In this document: piece by piece, positions 36,501 through 48,800 of the stretch | How the letters are laid out: the number at the start of each line of letters is the position of its first letter | Numbering within the stretch: the stretch's first letter is position 1 | The notes under the pieces: generated by a model | What the model was told of the DNA's origin: nothing | Databases searched by the model: none | What the model saw: only the letters and a program-made list of their open reading frames with translations | NCBI GenBank assembly: GCA_905178155.1 | Contig: CAJINV010000010.1 | Coordinates: forward strand, 1,994,167 to 2,058,166 | From: Amoebophrya sp. A120 | Taxonomy: Eukaryota > Sar > Dinophyceae > Syndiniales > Amoebophryaceae | Reading direction: 5' to 3' | Length of the DNA stretch: 64,000 bases | Translations under genes and position numbers: made by a program

Positions 36501-39500
36501 GCAGGCCCATGAAATGGAAGCTCCACTTGCACCACCGGACGAGTATGGGGAGATCTACTTCCCGGCATCAAAGCGGTGTTTCTGTGCTCTTCGTCCCGGA
36601 GATCTTGATCTTCCTCTTCTTCAACGCAGCCTTCATCGGGTTCGGGGGGCACTATCATGTTCTTACTAGCTCGAGTGGCGCCACACGACCCAACATCCTG
36701 TTGTGCCGGGAGCTCCACCTCCACGGACGGCGACAGCTCCGGCTGGAAAAATTGTCCACATACATCCTGATCCTCCTGCAACAGAACCTCCAACCTTTCC
36801 GAAGTGGACGGCGTGCCTGCCGCGGGAAAGTTTTTGGACGCGACCTGCAGAAGCTCCTGGTGTAAGGAGTGAAGGAGAAGTTGCTTGCGCTCCTCTAGGG
36901 GATTGACGGTTGGTGTGGCGGGCGACGAGACTGCTAGCACTGTATCTGTCTGTGCAAACAAGCCAGTCTGCACCATTTGGGACGACGAGGTTTGATTGCC
37001 TAGCATCCTGTCGTGCTGGTAGGCGTCCTGAGCACCGGTTTCTTCCATGGGAGAAAACGGCGCGGACTTTTGCACAGCGCCGGGTTGTACTTGTAGGCTG
37101 GCGCTGCTAAGATAATATGGCCGCGGCGCAACATTACCTCCCGACAGCGCAGGTGGCGCGCCAAAAAGGTGCAGCAAGTCGTCATGATTTTTGTCTTGAT
37201 TTTTTCCTGCAGCTGCGATGCCGACTTCAGCGCCCACGGTACTAGGGGAGAAAAAGTCATCGGGCAAGCCCAAATCAGCCGCGGGATTGAGAGTGTCTTT
37301 TCGTGGCGCCGGCGCGGTGACCTCGTCGCCCTGAGGACCATTTGTTTCCTCCCCACCGAACAAATCGAGCAAGTCCGGCTCGCGACTGGAGGCAGCCTTG
37401 GTGAAATCTAGTACCTGCGACCGTGATGTTTCCGCCTCCGGAAAAATCAGGGTTTGCGTGTCAGTATCGTCGTCGAGAAAGAGTTCGGCTTTTTGACCGC
37501 CGCCTCCCTCAAAATTTTGTTGTTGCTGGTGTACTGCTAAGATTCTTGCCGTAGGTCCACAATTGTCCTCTGCGCCTTCATCACGACCACCCTCGAAGAC
37601 AACAACTTGCTGGATCAGCAAGAGCGAGTGACAGCTCCTCTCCTGTGACTTATAATTCGCAGTACCTCGTCCTGTGTAGTTGCGCAGCTGCACCCTAGCG
37701 TAGTCCCCAACATGCGGGAGGCCGCAGGTCGTCGTGGAAAGAACACCATGTCGATCAAACAAGTTCTGCGCGGCTTCGAAGACCACTTGCCCCGCCTCGC
37801 CTGTGCCAATACCGAGGAACCGAAAAGAACGGCTTGCATTTTGATCATCGAAGCAGGATGCAGAAGTTTGCGCAAAGGACTGTTGATGTTGATTCTGCCA
37901 CAGAACAGCATCTCCTAAATGCGACAGGCAGCTGCGGCCCTCGTGGTATCGAAGCGCCCCTTGCAGCAAAGCCCGCACCAAGCTCTTGCCACAAGAGGAC
38001 CAAGTAGCGGCTTCGGCTTCTGCACTTCTGCTTCTGAAGTGCGCACCAAAGTCGAACTCCGGTTTTACCAGAGCATTCATTCGTGTCGCATGTAGTTCAT
38101 TATCCGAGTGAAGGAGTTTAGGGCCAGAGGAGGGGAACGCTTTATCGCGGCTGCGTCCTCTCGGATGAAACTGCTGGTGCTGCATCAAGGACATTTCATC
38201 CCTAATAAAGTGAAGAACTTGTTTCTCTTTCTCCCAGTGGGGCGCTGTTGGCGGAAGAAAATGCTGTTGATGGCCACCACCTCCTGCGCGTTCCTTAGAG
38301 TGGCCCCGCGGATGCTGATGCTGCCAACGCGCTGTATGTGCATTTTGATTTTCTACTTTGGTGTCCTGTTCCTGTTCTTGCTGACGCTGCTTGTTGCTGT
38401 TCCAGCAGGTGCTAGATGACCAACCCTGCTTAGTCTCATTTATCCAAGTCTCGTTTGGGTTTACCGTTCTTCCCTGCGCGCCATGTGTATCTCGGTAGGA
38501 GCTCGTCCCTCTGGCAGCACGATCCGTTTCGTCCTGTTTGGCGCGTGAAGCAGAACCTTTCGTAGCCTGTGGGGGATCCCATGTGCTGTCTTGATGCGAC
38601 CGTTGGTTCTTTGCTAGTGCCGCCTCCTTTGTGGGGTGAACCCCCACCGAGTTATCTTCTTTGTCTTTCTTCACCGAACCAGTGCAGTTTTTCCTGTACA
38701 TGACCGGATTCTGTCCGCGAGCCTTCAAGCCCTCCAGGTAGGCCTTCAACTTCTGCTGCGTTTCCTCCGGCGTGCGGGCGGTGAGCGGTTTGGGTTTGGC
38801 GACTTGCCCTTGCGGTTCCTGCTTTGGTTTGTTCGCATCTTCCAGCTTGTAGCTTTTTATTTCCGGTGCTGCGGGAGAGGGCTGTTTGAGTTTGACTACA
38901 GCTTTTGCACCTGCGGTCTCCGGATGTTGCTGCACCAGCTGCGCATCAAGCTTAATATTTTTGCTTGCCGTTTGGACTGGTTTCGGTTTTGACGCGTCAG
39001 CGTGCTCTGCTGTTTTCGTCCCTTTTTCCCCGTACTTTATTGCGGTTGCAGAAGCGATAGCCGCTCCTTTCGGCGTAGGAGCCCGAGCAGCTGTAGTTTC
39101 CTCTCCGGTATTTATTTTTCGTTGCTCGACGCGTTCGATTTTAGTTGTACTGCTCGGATCCTGATCTACCGCTTTCTTCAACTGCTGCTGGGATGGATTT
39201 TTGAACGAGGTCCTCGTACCCGCCGCCGTGCTAAGTTCGTGCTGTTTTCGCTTGATGTTCGCCGCACCCGCGACCTCCTGTTCGTCCTTCACCGAGACCA
39301 CTTTCGCCTTTATTTCCGATGATTTTCCCTTTTCCACGACCACAGCAGTGGCACGATTTTTTTCCGCTTCTTGTTCCATCTGCGCAGCGAATTGCATTCT
39401 CACCTTCTCAATTGTGGCTTTGGTTCTCGGGGTCAGGTGATCAAGCACTGAAGAGGTTGGCTCGACGTCCCTCGTCGACGAAGTAGTAGACCTTCCGCCA

Positions 39501-40729
39501 GTATTTACCATTTTACTTCCGCTTAAGGAAGTAGATCCCGCTCCTGCTGCTGTGCCAGAACATTGCTCCTCTGCTGGCCTAGCGTCTGGTCGTGGCATTT
39601 GCAGGTTCAAACGCAAGCGTAGGTTTTTCGCAATGGTAGCAGAAGTTGCACTGCTCGCGACATTCTTCTTTTTCTTCTTTATTTTCGGGTCCGACGCAGG
39701 TGGAGCTGCTGCATCAAGGCAGTTTCCCTGTGCAGTGGTACTACACCTTGCAGCTTCACTGGACAGAAGAGACTTTGAGGGCCGCGTCGACACGCCCAGG
39801 GTCGTATTACGATCTTCAGGCAAATCGACTTCGCCGGGAGTTCGAGTTGATGAAGGCTTCCTTTCCGCCCGCGGGCCACCAGGCGGTCCTGTGTTCCACC
39901 GGCGGGCGGTGCTGTTGTAGTTGTTGTCGCCTGGTGGTGGTTCAATGTCATCGTCGTCGTCACTGTCCACATCGGAGAAAAAACCCGCCCCAGCTTCTAC
40001 TGCAGCTCGACCTTTTGCGTCGTGCTGAGAGGTGTTAGATACAGCCTTACGTTTCGCTTCGTGAATGTCATGATCCTCCTCACGACCCAGCTGCAGCTGC
40101 GCGGGGGTCTTCGCCGTTGTTTTCGTGTTAGATGGTGTAGGGCCGACACCCGTGTTCCAAGTTCTCTGTCCTCCCGTGGTCTGCTTCTTGTTCGATTTTT
40201 TGTTCTCAACCGCGAAAAAATCCTCGTCACTCATCCCCCAGAGTTCATCATCATCGTCCTCGGTCAAAAATATAGCAGACGGATTAATGCTGTTTCTGGT
40301 CCCTCCATATCCAATCCCACCGCCTGCGCCGGCAGCTGCGGTAGTAGTTGGAGCAGGAGCACGAGCGGTCGATGCTGTTGCACTCGACGTCGCTCTGCGC
40401 TCTTTGTCTTTGGCAACAGCGTTAGCGGCCTGGGCCTGCCCGTCAAGAAGACGATCACGAACATCCTCTACAACTCCAGTGTTCCAGGTTTTTTTCTTAG
40501 ACGACATGGCCAACACTTCGGACAATTCATCATCATCCCCGTCGGAGGAAATGTCGTCGAGGAGGAAGTCGTAAGGTCGTTTTGGCTTTGATATTTTCGA
40601 GGACTTGAAACTGGATTTCTCTGCAGCTGGTGTCGTGCGCCCCGTGCTAACGTCCTCGCCTTTGGTCGTGCGCCGAGAGGGACGAGCAGCTCCTCGTCCT
40701 GCATTCAGCACAGATGTTGCTGTTGGCAT
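33525..40729 (-). CDS. Very large low-complexity protein, 2349 aa, with repeated WNTG motifs
   Basis: Not recognised. One ATG-started exon of over 2050 codons (34570-40729) joins through a single family B introner to a C-terminal exon (33525-34419), reading VRNQVKNYKRPAG; total 2350 codons with the stop. The N-terminal 300 residues repeat a unit of acidic run, short spacer, then WNTG (KKTWNTGV, QRTWNTGV, ARRWNTGP) with weaker later copies (VNTGG, INTGE). The middle is Gln/Ala/Lys-rich. A more ordinary segment includes LGIGTGEAGQVVFEAAQNLF. Then comes a His/Tyr/Pro-rich stretch (HFMHAMHQHQHLHNGG), a strongly basic block (GRTRRRGARAREREVKREKK) and an acidic Ser-rich tail. The composition suggests a nuclear scaffold or RNA-associated protein; that is inference only. 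Confidence 0.7.
34420..34569. mobile_element. Introner, family B
   Basis: Flanks GGTTA/GGTTC. The only introner in the 2349-aa gene. Confidence 0.9.
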
Positions 40730-42836
40730 GACGTCGAAAATCTTGCTTCCGTTTACCTATTGGAAAACATGCTTCGAAATGAGGTGGAATTCATCCAATG
40801 CTCCTCACCGAGGACTTTTAGATTCTGGATGTGCAAGTGCAGATGGTCCACTGCATAGTCTGGTGTGCTCGAACTCTGCACCGTGCTAGAGCTGCATCAA
40901 GAGCGAGGAAAACAATCTCATTTTGCTTCTCAGAGAGCCTCGGACGAGTTATGCTCTACTTTCGGATGCTTTCGCGACCAAATGTGGTCCTAGTATGCTA
41001 CAGCGACTTTATCGACAACGAACAGCAACACACACACTACAAATGAAGAACAAACATGATGGAGAAGTTGATGCAAGCATAGCTGAGATTATAGAAATGA
41101 GTACCAACAACATGAGCTCGGGCATGGTGGCTCTCGCCAGTCTAGCTGTTCTGTAAGTAGTTCGCCGAGGATGTCTGTGATCACGACCGAAACACTGTTG
41201 CCACGACGAGGGCTGTTACTTATGAAAAGATCCTTCATGGAGTGCTTTCTTGTGTAGCGTTGCGCGATGATGATTTAAATCAGTTCGATTCTAAGCCTTA
41301 GTGGCGTTGCGTGTTGATAGAGAAATAACACAAACACAATCATAGATGCCCACCGCCACCTTGGGGACGATCTAGAGACATGTTTGCCGGACCATACTTA
41401 CAGAGTACAAATTGAAGACGGGGGCGGGGCGCCTGGATAAAGATCATCGATTGATGATCCCGACGGACCGGCAACAAAGGAACGTTGGGCCGGCACCGAG
41501 CAAAACGCCACGCAGACCCGCATCCATAACCCGCAAAGAATCTACGCGCCACACCCCGGAACAGGCGAATGGGCCGAGGGCGCGCGGGCGCCCCCGTCCC
41601 CCAGGCCTGTGGGTGTGACCTCTCCTCCCTGTAGCGCATGCAATATGCACAAGAACGCAGCTCCCGAGCAACGACCGAAGCGCGCGGGCGAGCGCGAACG
41701 CCTGAACATGAAAAACACAAAAAAACCCCGGGCGCGCGCGCCGGGCGCGGCGGCCTCGCCCTGGCTGCCCGCAGGGGGGGCGGCGAGCAGGCACCCAAAC
41801 TGCGCACGGGGGCAGCGCAACACGAAAGAAATACGCCGGGCCAAAATAAACTAATGCCGCAAGCAAGCCCCGCCCCCTGCGACGCTCCCCCCGCTTGCCA
41901 CAGAAGGCCACGCACCCAACACCAGGAAGCGCAGCAGGCCGGCGGCCGGGCGCCTCCCCAATAATTGGCGCCGCCCCTCCCAAAGAAAACGAGAGGCGCC
42001 GCGCCCCCTCCGTCCCTCTGCCGGTGGCGGCAACCGCTTCGCGTGGCTCCGTACGCTGTTAGAGCGTTCTGGCACAGTTTGCGCACTTGGCGCAGACAGC
42101 GGGGGCGTGTTGGCGCCCGGCGCGGCTTTATGGAATGTCTGCGAACCACGCACCCGCGGGAAGCTCGGCAGCCCACGCGCGAAACGCGGGGGCCTCCCGC
42201 GCCGGACATTCACCCCCGCGCCCGCGCAGCGCGCGGCCGTTCGAGCGCGATGGCCCCGGCCTCCACGCGCTGGGCGCTTGGTATTTTTCCAATGGGCGAC
42301 GCGCCCGCTGGGCCGGCGGGCGCCAAGCCAGGCCGGCGCTTGCTCTCAGCTTCGGCCAGTTCGCACCGAGCGAGGAATTTCTTCGGCGTCGCCTCCATCT
42401 GCTCCAGCCTTCCGAACCCGCTGCAGTGAATGAACAACGCGCGCAACAGGAAGAACGTGCCACAAAGTGCGCGCGCTATCTAGTACCGCAATAGCCTCGC
42501 CGTGCCGGGATTCAACACTATACACAAAAGAGGAATTATGGCGGCCGCGCACTTGAACAAACCAGCAATCACCTCTGCCAACTATCAACACCTGCGCTCT
42601 TGGCAGTGGTGATCCTTCTTTCTGAAATTAATAGACGTTAATAGGTAGCTGCTTCGTCATGTTTCGTTTGCGTCTACTCTAGTGTCATCCTTAGCGTGCT
42701 TCATCATCAGTTTTCTAGCCTCAAATGGTACAACACTGGGGTCTGTTTCATCTTCATCAATTACTAGTACTTTTACTTCATCTGATATTGTCACTGAAGA
42801 AGCTCCTTGACGCCATCATGTGTAGTCAACAGATCT
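40730..42836. other. Intergenic region with GC-rich island
   Basis: The flanks match the surrounding composition, but about 41400-42520 is far richer in G and C (GCGCGC runs, GGGCGCGCGCGCCGGGCGC-like palindromes) with overlapping long ORFs in several frames, a by-product of few AT-rich stops. No rRNA, tRNA or known protein was recognised. Confidence 0.5.
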
Positions 42837-45800
42837 TCACTTCGCGCCACCATTTTTCTTCTTGGAAGACTTGGTCGACGAGGTATTATCAGACCCAGCA
42901 CCCTTCTTCGTCTCACCGTCCGCCCCTGGCCCTGCAGCCCCGTTGGCTTTCTTCTTCCCAGCATCTTCGCGTCCCTCTTCACCGTTTTTCATCTTGCTCG
43001 TCCCATCATACCCGGCTCCTCCATTCGCCGCTTTCTTCCCGTTCTTCCCCCCGGCGCCACTACCACTGGCGCTTGTTTTCTGGGACGACGCAGCACTATC
43101 CCCCACAGCCTTCGCGGTCTTTGCCCCAGCAGAACCGGTGGACGACGTACTGGCACTGCCAGGCACCCCAGCGGTGGAGGCTTGGAACATTTGAAGTTCT
43201 TCTGCAGAAAACGACGCTAACAGCTCCTCTTCCGGGTTACTATCCTGCTCGTTTTGCTGCTTGTTACCCTTTTTCGTTTTGATGCTCGTGGTCCCTGAAG
43301 AGGCTGAAGATGCACCAGCACTTCCTGCGGACCGCTTATTTCCGTCGCCATTAGCTGCGCCAGTTTCTCCTGCTGTTGCTCCCGCCTTCCCATCGGAGTC
43401 GGACGTTGATGCGCTACTGCCGCCGTTGCGGTTCATTTTACCTTCGCTCTTTCTGTTGTTTTTCGACGTACCGTTATCTTTCTTCTTGGAACTATTACCA
43501 GCACCTCCTGCAGCTGCCCCTGAATTGTCACTGCTGGCGTCGACGCTCCCGTGGTTTTTATTCGAATTCCCTTGTTGGTTCTTGTTTTTCGAGGACGAAG
43601 AACCTTTATTTTTCTTACCCCGTTTATTGTTGTTCGGAAGATTCTTGTCGTCTAGGCTCCTCTTGCTGCCTCCGGTCGTCTCAGCAGCTTGCTCTTCCCG
43701 CAATTTCCGCAAAACGTCACTAACGTCCTCCTCTTCCACCACCTCGCCAAGCCTCCTCGCCTCGTTCTCAGCCTCTAACTGCGCCATTAGCGCTTCGCTT
43801 CGCTTCTATGCAATACAAATTTCCCGCACATGTACAAGATGCATCACAAAGTTCAAGCCCAATTCAGAGTGTCATGCTAAAGTAGGATCGAAACCCAAAT
43901 TTGTCATGCGGAGCCCGCATTTGTACGTCGTGTACAGGAAATTTCCTGTGGATAGCTTCCTGCGTGCTGCGATGGACTCCTTCTCGGACTCGGGGGTACT
44001 TCTTGAAGAGCGCTTAGGGTCGTTTGGAGTTTCACTTTCATCTGCATTCTTTGCAGCACCACGAAGACCATCATCTTCGCCGGACGCCGTGTCGACATCT
44101 TTGTCACGATCCTGAGAACGACTACGTTTGTTCTTGTCTGCGGAAGATGCTCTTGAAGTAGATTTTGCAGATTTTCCTTTCACAACCTCCTCACCACTGT
44201 CGTTTGCGCCGTCAGCCTGTTCTTCCACCTCCTCGTCGAGATTGTCAGTTTCGGTCTTCACCTGCTTCCGATCTTTCTTCCCGCGTCGGCGCTTGGAAGA
44301 TTTTGATTTTCTTGTACTTGTTTTAGCGTGGAGGCCCCCTTCATCAGCTGCAATAGGTGGAGTCGTGCTGTCTGTTGTCTCGTCTTCGGATTCCTCTGAT
44401 TTATTGTCCTTCATCTTGTCCTCTTTGATGTCCCGCGTAATTCTATTACCACCAGCTTCGGCCTCTTCATGTTCTTCGGTTGATGTGCCAGGAGCTTCAG
44501 CATCCGCTTCCGCTTTGATACTTTCGTCTTCTAAAACAGTATCGTCCTGTAGTTCGCCATCCAAGTTGTAATCCGCCCCTTCCTTCTGAATCTCGCCAAA
44601 CACCTATAACAGTGCACAACTCCCCCTCCCCCTGATTTGTATAGCATGGGCGGCAATCGTACAAGCATCAGCAAGAATGCCGGTTTTGCATGACAAATTT
44701 GCACTGGAGTAGAGTGCTATTTGGGCTACCAAAACTTGTCATGCAAACAGTGCTAAGAACCAAGGCGTAAATCTTTAGGCACTTTGCATGATAAATGAGG
44801 GGGAGGGGGAGTTGTGCATTTTCATAACAGCTCCACTTCCTTCTCCTCCTTCTTCTTTTTTACAAATTCCTGCTCTTTCTCCTGAACGGTCTTCACGTTG
44901 CTGACAAATTTGTCGTATTTGGTGTAAAGCGTTGGCACCGCTTATCAACTGTAAAAATGTCTGGGAGGTCTGGAAGATTGTCATGCAGGTTTTCTATGAC
45001 TCATGAGGTCTGGAATGCAGCGCCTAGCATGACAAACTCTGTGGGACCTCTAGCATGCCTATCCTGCATGAGAAAATCCCTCTCAACTTGGTAAAAAACG
45101 ACGGCTGTTGGTAATCACGCAACACAGATTTCTTGCATGATTCAGCTTTAGCATGACAAGATCCATCCTCCCCGACCCAGACATTTTTGCATTTGATACT
45201 GCTTCCTCGGTTTCCTTCAGCATGCCCTCGTTGTAGTAGACCGCGAGCATCAAATTGTCGTACAAATCTTGATTCTCCGTCAATAGCGCCGCGTCATTGA
45301 TCAGTTTGAGCAATTGCACCTGCAGAATGATCTCCGCCTCCCGGACCTTCGCGGTTGGGCGCTTCGCGACGTAGTCCGACGCGAATTTCATGCGGATTTT
45401 CTTGATATGCAAGAATGCAAACGCATCGTACTAGTAAAAATCGCATGACAAATTTGCTGAGCATGAGAAATGAAATTTGCCTTGTGGATTTGGCTTGAGA
45501 AGTAAATTTGTATTGCATGACTGCGATTAGTACGAGCACGATACTTTTGCAATGCATATTTGTTCGTGGTCAACAGCTCCTCCAGCTTCGGCTGCACCAG
45601 TTTCGCCGCTTTATCAAATGTAAAAATGTCTGGGTCTGGAATGTGATGCTGAATTTGGATTCCAAAAAAATCTGTATTGCATAAGCAGTAAATAAGGGAG
45701 TGTAATTTTTGCTACGCGGAGAGGGCATTTGTCATGCGGAATAGGCATCGCGAGGCCCTCAGAAAATCTGTGATGCTAGGGCATGCATCACAGACGTCAT

Positions 45801-48800
45801 GGGTCATGCAAAACGTGCATGACAAGCCTGGCAATCTTTATCTTCCAGACCCAGACACTTTTACATTTGATACGCTTCCAGGATGATCGACCCCTCCAAT
45901 TTCGGGTCCGAATTCGCCAACGACAAAGTCGGGTCAAAAGCGGCAAACTGGGCTAAGGACTGCGCGAGCGAGTTGGAGTTCTTGAAAGCCTGTTGTTTCA
46001 ACAAATGCCGAAACTCGGCATTGTCAGATGAACTATTTTCAACATTTTTGTCCTTCTTCTTGATATTGCCACCTGCAATTTTATTCGCGGTGCTGGTCGT
46101 CGTCATCTTCTTCATCTTCTTCGAAACAGGTACAAAAAGACTCGCAATGAACTGGTTGAAAATTTTCTTCATCTTCTTCGGGTACAGCATGAACCGTAGG
46201 CACGCGCTCATCGTTTTGAATATCACGGGAAAAAGTGTTGGCGTTAACGGAATAACTTGTGATGCAGTAATGCACCACAAAACGTGCCCAAATTTATCAT
46301 GCATAGCATGCATGCTAAGCAAAATTTGTGATGCATATTTGCAATCTATGAAAACCGTTAACGTTAACACTTTTTTGTTTGGTATTGAAACTCGTAGATT
46401 CATCGTCCTGGTTGACCAACGAGCTGTATGAACTTCAAATAAAGCAGCGCACTAGTATAAATAGCATCACAAATTCCCTCCGCATTAAAAATGGGATCTG
46501 TAATGCTGTTTTACCTTAGGAAGATGATTTGTCATGCATGCTTGCAATTAGTACGAGTGCAATGCTTTTGCAGTTCATAAGCTGTAGAGCGGCTCAGGAT
46601 CATTTTGTTGAGGATTTGGATTTTGCAAATGTGGTGGTCTAGACGACGACGACGAAATATGTTGAGCAGCACCACTACCTCGATTGTAGTTGTTATCGTT
46701 GTTGTAATTATTCAGCTTCGAATTCTTTTCCTGTTCCGCTTCCGCCCGGCTGCTGCGGATCGCTTGCGCGAGCGCTGCGGTGTAGAAGGCCCGAATATCG
46801 TGGTCACGGTAGCCATGGAAGTCCCGGTAGCTGCTGAGAGGGGGATTCGCCACGTGCTTGGTGTTGAACGTTTCTAAGGAGCCCGTCAAGTGGAAGCCCC
46901 AGGTTTTCGTCTGCTGGTTGTAATTGCAGGTTTCTTCGAGGAAAAACTTGTAAAAGGTGTTGTAGAAGTCCTGGTTTTGCTGGATAAACTGCGTCGCGTC
47001 CTCAAGATGTTGTTGTTCTATCCCACGAAAAAAGTGTTACAGTTACACATTTGTAGTGAAATCAGCAACGCAAATTTCTCTGCATGAGTGAGAAAACTTG
47101 TAATGCAGAAATCCTACGGGAAAACACCTATGAAACGAGGCTTGTATGCATATCCGGCATGACAGAGCTTGTCTGTCTTGCTTGGCCTGCAACAGCACCA
47201 TGTGTAACTGTCACACTTTTTTCTTGCGATATCTTCAGCAGTGTTTTTATTTGCCCCACTCAGGCTGTTCTTTTCACTGGAGGTTGTGTCGTTCGAAGAC
47301 GTTGTGCCGTTCGAGGTCACCGTTCTACTTGCGCCGTCCGGGCCCCCGCTGGACGAATCGTCTCCAGCAACATCCTGAATACCTTCGACGGCATCCGCTC
47401 CTTCACTGGATGTCTTGTTCAAGAACGACGAATCATCGTCAGAAGTGCTATTCTTCACCGACCCACTTCCATCTTCACGACCCGACACGGCTCTACCACT
47501 TGCACCACGCAACATTTTTGAGTACAGATAATCCTCTGTGGGAATGAAGTTTACCGTGCTCATGTTGTTCGGCAAGGGCAGCTGCACGAACATCCGGTGC
47601 TTCTTGGTGAACCACACCCCGTAAAAGCACAAAGCACTCGCGTCGGTCAAGTCCGGGGCGTGGGTGAAGATTTCTTCCCCCGTCTGCAGCGTGGTGTGCA
47701 CATTCGGGTAGTGGTAGTTGTGGTTCATCCGGCTGTAAAGTGGGGATGACGCGTACGTGTTCTGGGTGATTTTGGAGCCGACTACGAGGCTGTAGTAGCC
47801 CTTGTTGTTGTCATCGGACGTCGACATAATTTTCGTGACCGCGACATTCCCCTGTAAATTCGGGCGGATGAAAATGGTCGCCGGGAGGAAAACGCGCTTT
47901 TTCTTCTTCGGTTTATTATTCACCGCTCGGAAAAACTTTTTCTGGTACAAATTTAGCTCCTGTCGGTCGATTTTTGTCGCGGGCTTTTTATTTCCACCTA
48001 AACTCGTGGTTGTCGTGACGGTATCAGAAGTCGAAGAAGTAGTTGCGTCTTTGCTGTCTCCCGCCGTAGATGACGAAGTAGAATCTTTCTCCTTTTCCTT
48101 GTTTTTCTTGTCCTTTTTCTTCTTCTTATCCTTCTTTTTCTTCGATTTCTTATCCTTGGATTTGTTTTTGGACGATTTCTTATCTGTGGAAGAGCTGCTG
48201 CTGTCTTCGTCTTTATTGTCTTTCTTGCCGCTTGCGGTTTCAGTTGTTACACCGCCGGCTGCAGTTCCACCGGCGCCGGTGGTGCTGTCATGCCCGTCAG
48301 GCCCTTCTGTCATGGTTTCATCGTTATGTTCAAGTGGCTTTGGCGGTCGGTAGTAGATTTTCTGCAACCCTTGCAAGAAGTCGTAGTCGTCCGAGCCGTC
48401 ATCTAGTTCCACCACCTCGACAGAGTGTGCTTTCCACAGCAGATACGCCCAGCGAATATGGTCCATCGTCAAGTTTCGGTACTCGTCAAACAAATGCAAT
48501 CCACCAAGCACTATGCATTGCAAACGTGTCGCACTGCTACTGGTAAGCACCAATTGCAATTGCACAAGTGCATGACAAATCCCTTTTATTCCAAGCTCAA
48601 GCAGCATGACAAATTACATAACATTTGTCTTGCTGACCTAATTTGTATTGCAGTTTTTTACCACCACCAGTACGCTAGTACTTTTGCAATTCATAAGCAC
48701 CTCGTCCGTTACCCGCAAGGCCTCGTTTTGCCAGTTCTCCATGCTGGTGCCCTTCGCAATGATTTTAAACTCCTCCCGGTCGATCGCGAAAATGCCCCGG

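Noticed and set aside
41340-42209. 289-codon minus-strand ORF as a gene
   Set aside because: GC-rich DNA with few stops gives equally long ORFs in other frames; no motif or splice support.
41400-42520. rRNA gene as the cause of the GC-rich island
   Set aside because: I recognised no conserved small- or large-subunit rRNA motif.
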